Assembly (NCBI RefSeq): GCF_014648635.1
Contig: NZ_BMRM01000001.1
Coordinates: forward strand, 496,001 to 560,000
Origin: Streptomyces cinerochromogenes
Lineage (GTDB): Bacteria > Actinomycetota > Actinomycetes > Streptomycetales > Streptomycetaceae
DNA length: 64,000 bases
Reading direction: 5' to 3'
The translations under genes were made by a program, and so were the position numbers. Shown in pieces: positions 8,986 through 17,116 of the stretch. The notes beneath the pieces were generated by a model. That model saw only the letters and a program-made list of their open reading frames with translations, had not been told where the DNA came from and did no database searches. Positions within the stretch are counted from its first letter, which is position 1, and each line of letters opens with the position of its first letter.

Positions 8986-10329
8986 ATGGCCAACTTCGCG
9001 AAGTCGAACGTGCCACGGTTCTCGGTGGACGTCTACCAGAACGAGTACCTGCCCGAGGGCGGCAGCGAGGTCAACGCCGTCGTCACCGTGACCGCGACCG
9101 GCGGCGGCACCATCGGCAGCGCGGTCTCCGCGCCCGTCCACGCGCCGGGCCGGCAGCCCTCCGCCGCGGTCGCGATCATGGTCGACTGCTCCGGCTCGAT
9201 GGACTACCCGCCGGCCAAGATGCGGGGCGCCCGCGACGCCACGGCCGCCGCGATCGACGCCCTGCGCGACGGCACCCGGTTCGCGGTGATCGGCGGTACG
9301 CACGTGGCCAAGGAGGTCTATCCGGGCGGCGGGCGGCTCGCGGTCGCCGACGCCACCACCCGTGAGCAGGCCAAGCAGGCGCTGCGCCGGCTGAGCGCGG
9401 GCGGCGGTACGGCCATCGGCACCTGGCTGCGGCTCGCCGACCGGCTGCTGTCCGCGGCGGACGTCACCATCCGCCACGGCATCCTGCTCACCGACGGCCG
9501 CAACGAACACGAGTCACCGCAGGAGCTGCGGGCCGCGCTGGACGAGTGCGCGGGGCGGTTCACCTGTGACGCGCGGGGCGTGGGCACCGACTGGGAAGTG
9601 AAAGAAGTCACAGGGATCGCCTCGGCGCTGCTCGGCACCGCCGACATCGTCGCCGACCCGGCGGGCCTCGCCGCGGACTTCACGCGGATGATGGAGACGG
9701 CGATGGGCAAGGAGGTCGCCGACGTCCTGCTGCGGGTGTGGACGCCGGTCGGCACGACGATCCGGTTCGTCAAGCAAGTCGCGCCCACCGTGGCGGACTT
9801 GACCGCCCGCCGCACCGAGGCCGGACCGCGCGCCGGGGACTACCCGACCGGCTCCTGGGGGGACGAGTCCCGCGACTACCACCTGTGCGTGACGGTCCCG
9901 CCGGCCGGGCTCGGCCAGGAGATGCTCGCCGCCCGGGTGTCGCTCGTCGTCCCGCAAGCGGACGGTTCGGTGCAGAACCTCGGCGCTCAGGGTCTCGTAC
10001 GGGCGGTGTGGACCGACGACATGGCCGCCTCCACCTCGATCAACCCCCAAGTCGCGCACTACACCGGGCAGGCCGAACTGGCGCAGGCCATCCAGAAGGG
10101 TCTCGACCTTCGCAAAGCGGGCGATTTCGATGGAGCAACGGCCAAACTGGGGCGCGCTGTTCAGCTCGCGAGCGCCTCGGGGAACGCCGATACTGCGAAA
10201 CTGCTTGCGAAGGTGGTGGACGTGGTCGACGCCGCGACAGGTACTGTGCGGTTGAAGACGAGGGTCGCCGAGGCGGACGAGATGACGCTGGAGACCCGGT
10301 CCACCAAGACTGTTCGTGTAAAGAAGTGA
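8986..10329 (+). CDS. VWA-domain protein
   Basis: 447 aa from ATG 8986, which has GAGGGGG about 12 bases upstream; the ATG at 8974 touches that sequence and is less likely. A von Willebrand A domain spans about residues 60-250, with a complete MIDAS metal site: MVDCSGSMD (DxSxS), the Thr in GGGTAIGTW and LLTDGRNE. The following part is beta-rich, and a C-terminal helical hairpin (LRKAGDFDGATAKLGRAVQLA) resembles a TPR unit. There is no signal peptide, so it is cytoplasmic. VWA proteins commonly act as metal-dependent protein-binding modules. Lying between phosphatase and FHA genes, it probably assembles a phosphoprotein complex; no enzymatic role is visible. Confidence 0.85.
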   Translation: MANFAKSNVPRFSVDVYQNEYLPEGGSEVNAVVTVTATGGGTIGSAVSAPVHAPGRQPSAAVAIMVDCSGSMDYPPAKMRGARDATAAAIDALRDGTRFAVIGGTHVAKEVYPGGGRLAVADATTREQAKQALRRLSAGGGTAIGTWLRLADRLLSAADVTIRHGILLTDGRNEHESPQELRAALDECAGRFTCDARGVGTDWEVKEVTGIASALLGTADIVADPAGLAADFTRMMETAMGKEVADVLLRVWTPVGTTIRFVKQVAPTVADLTARRTEAGPRAGDYPTGSWGDESRDYHLCVTVPPAGLGQEMLAARVSLVVPQADGSVQNLGAQGLVRAVWTDDMAASTSINPQVAHYTGQAELAQAIQKGLDLRKAGDFDGATAKLGRAVQLASASGNADTAKLLAKVVDVVDAATGTVRLKTRVAEADEMTLETRSTKTVRVKK

Positions 10330-10363
10330 CCCTTGGAAGCGTAGGAGAAGGGGAAGCGCCGAC

Positions 10364-12079
10364 ATGCCGACCTGCCCGAACGGACACCAGTCGGGTTCCG
10401 ACGACTGGTGCGAGGTCTGCGGTCACCGCATGGCCGGTGCCGTACCTCCACCCCCTCCGCCGCCGCCCCCGGCCGCCGGCGGCTACGGCTACCCGCAGCC
10501 CGGCGGGGGGCGCCCGCACCCGGCCGCCGGGCCGGACCCGGAGCCGGAGCTGTGCCCGCAGTGCCGTACGCCCCGCGAGGGCGGCGCGCCGTTCTGCGAG
10601 GAGTGCCGGTGGAACTTCCTGACCAACACGGCGACCTCCTACACCCCGGCCGCCCCGCGTCCGCCGCAGCCGCGGTTCCAGCCGCCGAGCGCGACGTACG
10701 GCGGCGGTGACGGGTACGAGTACCAGGGCTCGCGGCCCTCGCAGGTGAACCGCCCGGCCGAGCCGATCCCGTCCTTCGGCGGCGAGCCGTCGGCCCCGAC
10801 CCCGTTCGGCGCCGACCGCGGCCCCTCCGGCCCGCAGACCTCCCCCGGCCCCGCGGGCGCGCCCCCGTTCGGCCAGGGCAGCCAGCGCCCCCCGGGGCCG
10901 CCTCAGGGCTTCGGCCAGGGTCAGGGTCCGGGTCAGGGCACGGCACCTGGTCAGCGTCCTGGTGGTCCGGGGGGTCCAGGGGGTCCGGGTGGCTTCGGCG
11001 GTGGGCCCGGCCAGGGTCCGGGACAGGGGCAGGGCCCCGGTCCCGGCGGCCCGTCGGGTCCGGGCGGCTTCGGCAGTGTGCCGGGGCAGAGTCAGGGGCC
11101 GGGCCAGGGTGCGGGCCAGGGCCCGGGGGCCGGCGGCCCGTCCGGGTTCGGCGGCCCGGGACAGGGTCCCGGCGGTCCCTCCGGCTTCGGTGACCGTCCG
11201 GGGCAGGGTCCCGGCGGTCCCTCCGGCTTCGGTGGCGGTCAGGGTCCGGGGGCCGGTGGTCCGGGCGGTCCGTCCGGGTTCGGCGGCGCCCAGAACCAGC
11301 GTCCCGGTTCCGGCTTCGGCGGCGGCCCGGGGCAGGGCCCCGGCGGCCCCTCCGGCCCCGGGGGTCCCACACCTCCCGGCCCCTCCGGCTTCGGCGGCGA
11401 CCCCTCCCGTGCGGTGCCGCCCCCGCCCGGGCCGACGCCGCCCGGTCCCGGCGGTGCCCCGCAGGCGTTCCAGCAGGCCGGGGCGTCGGCCCCGCCCGCG
11501 TTCCCGCGTGAGGCCGGCCGGCCGCCGGCCGGGGACGACGACTGGGTGATCTCCCCGCCCTCCTCCGGCCCCGGCGGCCAGGGCGGCGGCTACGGCTACC
11601 CGCAGACCGGTGCCACCCAGGCCCCGCCCGGACCGGGCGGCGGCTTCCCGCAGGCGCCGCAGTCGTCGCAGCCGGGCAACTGGACCGCGACCATCGGCCC
11701 GGACCGCGAGTACTTCATGGCGATGATGCAGCGCTCCGGTCCCGAGGCCGCGGGCCTGAACCTGCCCGCGTACTCGCCCGAGCAGCAGCGCCCGCTCACC
11801 GGCAACCAGGTCACCATCGGCCGCCGCCGGCACTCCACCGGCGACACCCCCGACATCGACCTGTCGGTGCCGCCGGAGGACCCGGGCGTCTCGCACCAGC
11901 ACGCGGTGCTGGTGCAGCAGCCGGACGGCAGCTGGGCGGTCGTCGACCAGAACTCGACCAACGGCACCACGGTCAACATGTCGGAGGAGCCGATCCAGCC
12001 GTTCGTGCCGGTTCCGCTCCAGGACGGCGACCGGGTGCACGTGGGCGCCTGGACGACGATCACCGTCCGCCGGGGCTGA
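10364..12079 (+). CDS. FHA-domain protein with zinc ribbons and long Gly/Pro/Gln-rich linker
   Basis: 571 aa, behind GGAGAAGGGGA. The N-terminus carries two zinc ribbons (CPNGHQSGSDDWCEVCGH, and CPQCRTP ... CEECRW), followed by about 320 residues of low-complexity Gly/Pro/Gln/Phe sequence with repeated GPGGPSGFGG units (about residues 180-400), then a C-terminal FHA domain (about 475-571). FHA landmarks are VTIGRRR, GVSHQHAVLV and NSTNGTTVN, the phosphothreonine-binding residues. FHA domains read out phosphorylated threonines, so this is the likely reader or substrate of the kinase in the same operon, comparable in role to GarA/OdhI but with a different N-terminal part. The linker could form a flexible or phase-separating region; that is inference. 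Confidence 0.88.
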   Translation: MPTCPNGHQSGSDDWCEVCGHRMAGAVPPPPPPPPPAAGGYGYPQPGGGRPHPAAGPDPEPELCPQCRTPREGGAPFCEECRWNFLTNTATSYTPAAPRPPQPRFQPPSATYGGGDGYEYQGSRPSQVNRPAEPIPSFGGEPSAPTPFGADRGPSGPQTSPGPAGAPPFGQGSQRPPGPPQGFGQGQGPGQGTAPGQRPGGPGGPGGPGGFGGGPGQGPGQGQGPGPGGPSGPGGFGSVPGQSQGPGQGAGQGPGAGGPSGFGGPGQGPGGPSGFGDRPGQGPGGPSGFGGGQGPGAGGPGGPSGFGGAQNQRPGSGFGGGPGQGPGGPSGPGGPTPPGPSGFGGDPSRAVPPPPGPTPPGPGGAPQAFQQAGASAPPAFPREAGRPPAGDDDWVISPPSSGPGGQGGGYGYPQTGATQAPPGPGGGFPQAPQSSQPGNWTATIGPDREYFMAMMQRSGPEAAGLNLPAYSPEQQRPLTGNQVTIGRRRHSTGDTPDIDLSVPPEDPGVSHQHAVLVQQPDGSWAVVDQNSTNGTTVNMSEEPIQPFVPVPLQDGDRVHVGAWTTITVRRG

Positions 12080-12085
12080 CCGGGC

Positions 12086-13063
12086 TCAGGGCAGGGACCA
12101 GGCGTACGGCCCCTCGGGGTCGTCCAGCCATGCCCAGGTGCGCTCGCCGTCGACTGTGACGCCGTAGCGTCCGCGGCCCGGCTCCTGCTCGCGCTCCCAC
12201 AGGGCGTACGCCTCCTGCGGGTCGAGGGTGGACCGGGTCAGCGCGAGCAGGAAGCGGAACGGTTCCTGCCGGCGGGCCCGGCCCGGCAGTCCGGCCGTCG
12301 GGACTCCCCCGGGCTCCGGCCTGCCCTCGCCGCGCAGCGGCACGAAGAAGGCGGCCCCGGGCAGGAAGCGGCCCTCGGCGTGCCGCGCGTCGTACACGGT
12401 CAGGGCGAGCAGTCCGGTGGCGAGCGGGGTGAGGATCCGCGCGCCGGGACGGCACTGGGCGAGCCAGGCGCGCGGCACCGTGGGCAGCTCGCAGGTGGCG
12501 ATGATCCGGTCGTAGGGGGCGCGTTCGGGGACTCCGCGCGCTCCGTCGCCGGTGGCGACGGTGGGGTGGTGGCCGGCGGCCGCGAGGTGCTGCCGGGCGG
12601 ACTCGGTGATCTCCGGTTCGAGGTCGATGGTGGTGACGAGGTCGTCGTCGCCGAGCCGGTGGGCGAGCAGGGCCGCGTTGTAGCCGGTGCCGGCGCCGAC
12701 CTCCAGGACCCGGTCGCCCTCGCGGACGCGCAGGGCGACCAGCATGCGGGCCATCAGCGAGGGCTGGCTGCTGGAGGACAGCAGCTCGCCGTCGCGCAGC
12801 CGGGTGGCCAGGGGTACGTCCGCGTAGGCGCCGCGCACCCAGCGTTCCCGGGCCGCGCGCTCGGGGCTCTCGCGCCAGCGGCGTTCGTAGCCGCGTGGTC
12901 CGGGGACGTAGTAGTACGGCACGAACAGGTGCCGGGGCACCGCCGCGAACGCCTCCCGCCACACCGGGTCCCCGGCCCAGGCCCCGTCGGCGTCGATCTC
13001 CCGGACCAGCGCGGCCCGTGCCGCGTCGGCGAGGACCTCGATCTCCGTGTCGTGGGAGCCCAT
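12086..13063 (-). CDS. Protein-L-isoaspartate O-methyltransferase family protein
   Basis: 325 aa. A class I methyltransferase of the PCMT family: VPRHLFVP near residue 43, SSSSQPSLMARML in place of the usual ISQP segment, then the SAM-binding motif VLEVGAGTGYNAALLA, the acidic residue in TIDLEPE and a PYDRIIATCEL motif. It is longer than the housekeeping Pcm (about 210 aa), with about 110 extra C-terminal residues that end in a TWAWLDDPEGPYAWSLP tail. Long actinobacterial paralogues of this kind may act on peptides or other substrates. The ATG has no good Shine-Dalgarno sequence, but TACTGT lies 6 bases upstream, which would suit a leaderless transcript. It converges with the FHA gene, 6 bases apart. 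Confidence 0.8.
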   Translation of the reverse strand: MGSHDTEIEVLADAARAALVREIDADGAWAGDPVWREAFAAVPRHLFVPYYYVPGPRGYERRWRESPERAARERWVRGAYADVPLATRLRDGELLSSSSQPSLMARMLVALRVREGDRVLEVGAGTGYNAALLAHRLGDDDLVTTIDLEPEITESARQHLAAAGHHPTVATGDGARGVPERAPYDRIIATCELPTVPRAWLAQCRPGARILTPLATGLLALTVYDARHAEGRFLPGAAFFVPLRGEGRPEPGGVPTAGLPGRARRQEPFRFLLALTRSTLDPQEAYALWEREQEPGRGRYGVTVDGERTWAWLDDPEGPYAWSLP

Positions 13064-13158
13064 GGGTCCACAGTAGGGGCGGGCGGGCCGCCGCAGGGGC
13101 GGGCGGGAGCGGTCCTAGGCCTTGGGTCCTGGGCCGTCCGGTCTGAGACGATGGACGG

Positions 13159-13563
13159 GTGAATGAGATTCGGCGCGGCACGCTTCAGGAGCAGACCTTC
13201 TACGAGCAGGTCGGCGGGGAGGAGACCTTCCGCCGGCTCGTCCACCGTTTCTACGAGGGAGTCGCCGAGGACCCGCTGCTGCGGCCGATGTACCCGGAGG
13301 AGGACCTGGGTCCGGCCGAGGAGCGGCTGGCGCTGTTCCTGATGCAGTACTGGGGCGGCCCCACGACGTACAGCGAGAACCGCGGCCACCCCCGGCTGCG
13401 CATGCGGCACGCCCCGTTCACCGTGGACCGGGCGGCGCACGACGCCTGGCTGCGGCACATGCGGGCGGCCGTCGACGAGCTGGATCTGTCCGAGGAGCAC
13501 GAGCGGACACTGTGGAACTACCTGACGTACGCCGCCGCGTCGATGGTGAACACCCCCGACTGA
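13159..13563 (+). CDS. glbO: Truncated hemoglobin, group II (trHbO)
   Basis: 134 aa from GTG 13159. The sequence follows the trHbO pattern: [28 protein letters not shown] at the A-B helices with Phe31-Tyr32 at B9/B10, MQYWGGP, the proximal haem ligand His84 in RMRHAPF, and Trp97 in the G helix. The full family length is present. Group II truncated globins bind oxygen or peroxide-type ligands in the cytoplasm and are linked to redox protection. It is divergent from the methyltransferase gene, with 95 bases between starts. There is no obvious ribosome-binding site; GACGAT lies 6 bases before the GTG, so a leaderless message is possible. Confidence 0.9.
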   Translation: MNEIRRGTLQEQTFYEQVGGEETFRRLVHRFYEGVAEDPLLRPMYPEEDLGPAEERLALFLMQYWGGPTTYSENRGHPRLRMRHAPFTVDRAAHDAWLRHMRAAVDELDLSEEHERTLWNYLTYAAASMVNTPD

Positions 13564-13612
13564 ACCCCCCTGGGCCCCCTGAACCCCCCTGAACCCCGCT
13601 GAACCACCGTGC
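13558..13612 (+). repeat. Short C-rich direct repeat after glbO
   Basis: Directly after the globin stop, the unit CCCC(C/G)CTGAAC(C) recurs four to five times with small changes up to 13612. It is not coding and forms no hairpin. It is most simply slippage-derived simple sequence. Confidence 0.5.
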
Positions 13613-13779
13613 CTGACCACGCAGCACTGACAGGTCGTCACTGAAGGTCGGATTCCGGTCGCTCGACCCCGCATTCCGATCACAATCCGGTATAGACGGG
13701 CCGACAACCGCTTACCGGCAGGCCGTCCCCTCTGCCAGCATCGCCCGCAGGTCTGGAAGTCCGGACACACGGGGGCCGG

Positions 13780-16700
13780 GTGACGGGGTTCGTCTTCTCA
13801 CGCGCGCGTGCGCACCGCCTGCTGCTGGGCGCCGCTCTGCTGACGGTGGCGCTGACCACCGCGGTCCTGGCGACGCTCACGGCGTACTCGGGCGCGATCG
13901 GCGACGCGGCGCTGCGCCACGTGCTCGGCGACCCGCGCAACGCCGCCGACACCGCACTGATCGTCAAGGCGGACGTGCCCCCGGCCGAACGGGCCGCCGC
14001 CGACACCGCCGTACGCCGGGGCGCGCGCCGTACCTTCGCCGGGTTACCGGTGACGGTACGGACCCTGCGCCGCTCGGGGCCGTACGCGCTGCCCCGCTCG
14101 CTCCAGCCGCCCGCGCGCAGGTCGGGCGACCCGGACCTGACGTACTTCGCGGCACTGGACCCGGGCCGGCTGCGGCTCGCCGCCGGCCGCCTCCCGCGCC
14201 ACCGCGGCCCTGCCGCCGGCGAGGTGGAGGTGGCGCTCCCGCAGGCCGCCGCCCGGGCGCTGCGGCTGACGCCCGGTGCCCGGCTCACCCTCGCCGACCG
14301 GTTACGGGGGCCGGCGGTGCGGGTCCGGGTCGTCGGCGTGTACCGGCCCGCCTCGGAGACGGAACCGTACTGGCGGCTGGACGACCTGCTCGGCCGCGGG
14401 GTGAAGGAGTCCGGCTTCACCACGTACGGCCCGCTGCTCGCCGACCCGGCCGTGCTCACCGGCGGCTGGGTCAGCGCCGGGGCGACGGGCTGGCTGGCGT
14501 CGGCCGACTTCGCCTCGGTGACGACCGGACGGATCGGCGAGCTGCGCTCGGCGGCCCGGCACGGCAGCGCGGCCCTGCGCCGGCCGGCCGCGCTGAGCGG
14601 GACGACGCTCGCGCAGACCGCGCTGCCGGACGTGCTGGACCGGGTGGAGCGCTCGCTGCTCGTGGCCCGCTCCACCCTGCTGATCATCGCGCTCCAGCTG
14701 GTGCTGCTCGCCGGCTACGCGCTGCTGCTGGTCGCCCGGCTGCTCAGCACCGAACGCGCCGACGAGACCCGGCTGCTGCGGGCCCGCGGCGCCTCCCGCG
14801 CCCGGATCGCCGCCCTCGCCGCCGCCGAGGCGCTGCTGCTCGCGCTGCCCGCCGCCGTGTGCGCGCCCCTCCTCGCCGGCCCGCTCACCGCGCTGCTCGC
14901 CGGGCACGGCCCGCTGGCCCGGCTCGGCCTGCGCCTGGACCTCCCGCCGGCCGGCCGTCCCGCCGTCTGGCTGGTCGCGGCCGGGGTGGCCCTCGGCTGC
15001 GCGCTGGCGGTGACCGTACCGGCGGTGACCGGAACCGGGGACGGAGTGCGGGCCCGGGTCCGCGGGTCCGGGCCCCGGCGCGGCCGCTCCCTGCCGCCGA
15101 AGCCGCGCGGGCCCCGTACGAAGCCGGCCCGCACCGCCGTCCCGGCCCCGCTGCGGACCGGCGCCGACCTCGGCCTGCTCGCCGTCGCCGGCGTGGCCTA
15201 CTGGCAGCTCGGCCGGCAGGACTCCGGCGGCGTGAGCACGGATCGGTCCGGCACCCTCGGCATCGACCCCCTCCTCGTGGCCGCGCCCGCGCTGGCCCTG
15301 CTCGCCGGAACCGTCCTCACGCTGCGGCTGCTGCCGCCCGTGGCGCGGTTCGCCGAGCGGTGGGCGGCCCGCGGGCGGGGGCTGCCGGTGGCGCTCGCCG
15401 GCTGGCAGTTCAGCCGGCGCACCGCGCGCGGGGCGGGCCCGGTGCTGCTGCTGGTCCTCGCCGTCGCCCTCGGCATGCTCGCGATCGGGCAGGCCGCCTC
15501 CTGGGACCGCTCGCAGGACGACCAGGCCGACTTCCGGGCCGGGGTGCCGGTGCGGGTGCTGGCCGGCGGGGAGGACGGGTTCGGCCGTACGGACCTGTAC
15601 ACCGGCCTGCCGGACGTGCGCGGGGCCGCCCCGGCGGTGCGCGGCGCCCAGCCGCTGTCCGGCGACCGCACGGCGACCGTGCTGGCCCTCGACACCGCGC
15701 ACGCGGCCGACGCGGTCCTGATGCGCCCCGACCTGGCCGACGAACCGGTCCGGCCGCTGCTCGGCCGGCTCACGCCGAAGGGCGCCCCGGCCGGGGCCCG
15801 GGTCCCGGCGGGCACCGCCCGGCTGACGCTGACGGCCCGTCTGCACAGCTCGACCGGGCCCGGCACCACGACCGCGGTGACGGTGACGCTCGCGGACCGG
15901 TACGGGGTGCCGTACCAGCGGCCGCTCGGGCAGCTCCCCGCCGACGGCCGCCCGCACGCCCTGGCCCTCACCCTCCCCGCCGCCTCCGGACCGGCCACCC
16001 TCACCGGACTGCGCCTGGACCTCACACAGCCCGCCGAACACGCCGAGCACCACCGGCTCGCCCTGGAGAAGCTGACCGCGTCGGGGACGGACGGAACGGA
16101 GCACCGGCTCACGCTGCCCGCCCGCTGGACCACCACCGCGGAGACCGGCGGCGCCGCCGTGCCGAGCGCCGCCACCAGCCCCACCCGCCCCCGGCTCACC
16201 GGCACCGGCCCGCTCACCTTCGCCTACAGCACCGGCTACCTCCCGGACGCCGGCATCTGGACGATCGCCACCGTCACCCTCCGGCTCCAGGTCACCCAGG
16301 CCGCGCCCGCGGCGGTGCCGGCCGTCGCCACCGACCGCTATCTGGCCGCGGCCGGCGCCCGCCCCGGGCAGCGGGTCGACCTCACCGTCGGCGACCGGAG
16401 GGTGCCGGTGCGGATCGTCCGGGCCGTCCGCGCGCTGCCCGCCACCACCGACCCGGCGAACACCGGCGCCCGCGACGGCGGCGCCGTCCTGCTCGACCTG
16501 CGCGCCCTGAACCAGCTCCTCCAGGCCCGGTACGGGGAGAGCGCCACCCCCACCGAGTGGTGGCTCGGCACCGCACCCGGCGCCACCGCCCGCGTGGCCG
16601 CCGCCGTACGCGCCCTGCCGGACGTCGGACCGGGGCAGGTCGTCGTCCGCGACGAGATCGCCGCCGAGCTGCGCGACGACCCGTTCGGCGCCGGACCCGC

Positions 16701-17115
16701 GGCCGCGTTCACGGCGGCGGCCGTGGTGGCGGCGGCGCTCGCCGCGGTCGGCTTCGCCGTCGGCGCCGCCGGTGCGCAGCGGGCCCGCAACGCCGAGTTC
16801 GCCGTGCTGCGCGCGCTCGGCGTGCCGCGCCGCCAGCTGGCCCGCACGGTCGCCGCCGAGCAGGCCGTCCTGGTGGGCCTGGCCCTCGCGGTGGGCCTGG
16901 GGCTGGGCACCGTACTGGCCCGTGCCGTCCTGCCGTTGACCGTCCTGACCGGGGAGGCGACCCGCCCCGTGCCCGACCTGCTCGTGCAGCTGCCGCCCGG
17001 CCGGGTGGCGCTGCTGCTCGCGGCCGTCGCCGCGGCACCCCTGGTGGTCGCGGCGGTGCCGGCCGTCCGCCGGGCCGATCCGGCGGCGGCGCTGCGCGCC
17101 CCGGGAGGTGAGTGA
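13780..17115 (+). CDS. FtsX-family ABC transporter permease (large, first of pair)
   Basis: 1111 aa from GTG 13780 behind GGGGG. The layout is that of duplicated FtsX/MacB-type permeases: an N-terminal membrane helix (residues 9-34), a large extracytoplasmic domain (about 40-280), a block of helices (about 285-430), a central helix pair (about 450-570), a second large extracytoplasmic domain rich in Thr/Ala/Pro (about 580-950), and a final FtsX helix block (about 970-1105). The EFAVLRALGVPRRQL segment near residue 1008 is the coupling motif typical of this family. It forms an operon with the next permease (1-base gap) and the ATPase at 19989. The substrate is unknown; related systems export lipids or antimicrobial compounds or act on the cell envelope. 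Confidence 0.85.
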   Translation: MTGFVFSRARAHRLLLGAALLTVALTTAVLATLTAYSGAIGDAALRHVLGDPRNAADTALIVKADVPPAERAAADTAVRRGARRTFAGLPVTVRTLRRSGPYALPRSLQPPARRSGDPDLTYFAALDPGRLRLAAGRLPRHRGPAAGEVEVALPQAAARALRLTPGARLTLADRLRGPAVRVRVVGVYRPASETEPYWRLDDLLGRGVKESGFTTYGPLLADPAVLTGGWVSAGATGWLASADFASVTTGRIGELRSAARHGSAALRRPAALSGTTLAQTALPDVLDRVERSLLVARSTLLIIALQLVLLAGYALLLVARLLSTERADETRLLRARGASRARIAALAAAEALLLALPAAVCAPLLAGPLTALLAGHGPLARLGLRLDLPPAGRPAVWLVAAGVALGCALAVTVPAVTGTGDGVRARVRGSGPRRGRSLPPKPRGPRTKPARTAVPAPLRTGADLGLLAVAGVAYWQLGRQDSGGVSTDRSGTLGIDPLLVAAPALALLAGTVLTLRLLPPVARFAERWAARGRGLPVALAGWQFSRRTARGAGPVLLLVLAVALGMLAIGQAASWDRSQDDQADFRAGVPVRVLAGGEDGFGRTDLYTGLPDVRGAAPAVRGAQPLSGDRTATVLALDTAHAADAVLMRPDLADEPVRPLLGRLTPKGAPAGARVPAGTARLTLTARLHSSTGPGTTTAVTVTLADRYGVPYQRPLGQLPADGRPHALALTLPAASGPATLTGLRLDLTQPAEHAEHHRLALEKLTASGTDGTEHRLTLPARWTTTAETGGAAVPSAATSPTRPRLTGTGPLTFAYSTGYLPDAGIWTIATVTLRLQVTQAAPAAVPAVATDRYLAAAGARPGQRVDLTVGDRRVPVRIVRAVRALPATTDPANTGARDGGAVLLDLRALNQLLQARYGESATPTEWWLGTAPGATARVAAAVRALPDVGPGQVVVRDEIAAELRDDPFGAGPAAAFTAAAVVAAALAAVGFAVGAAGAQRARNAEFAVLRALGVPRRQLARTVAAEQAVLVGLALAVGLGLGTVLARAVLPLTVLTGEATRPVPDLLVQLPPGRVALLLAAVAAAPLVVAAVPAVRRADPAAALRAPGGE

Positions 17116-17116
17116 G

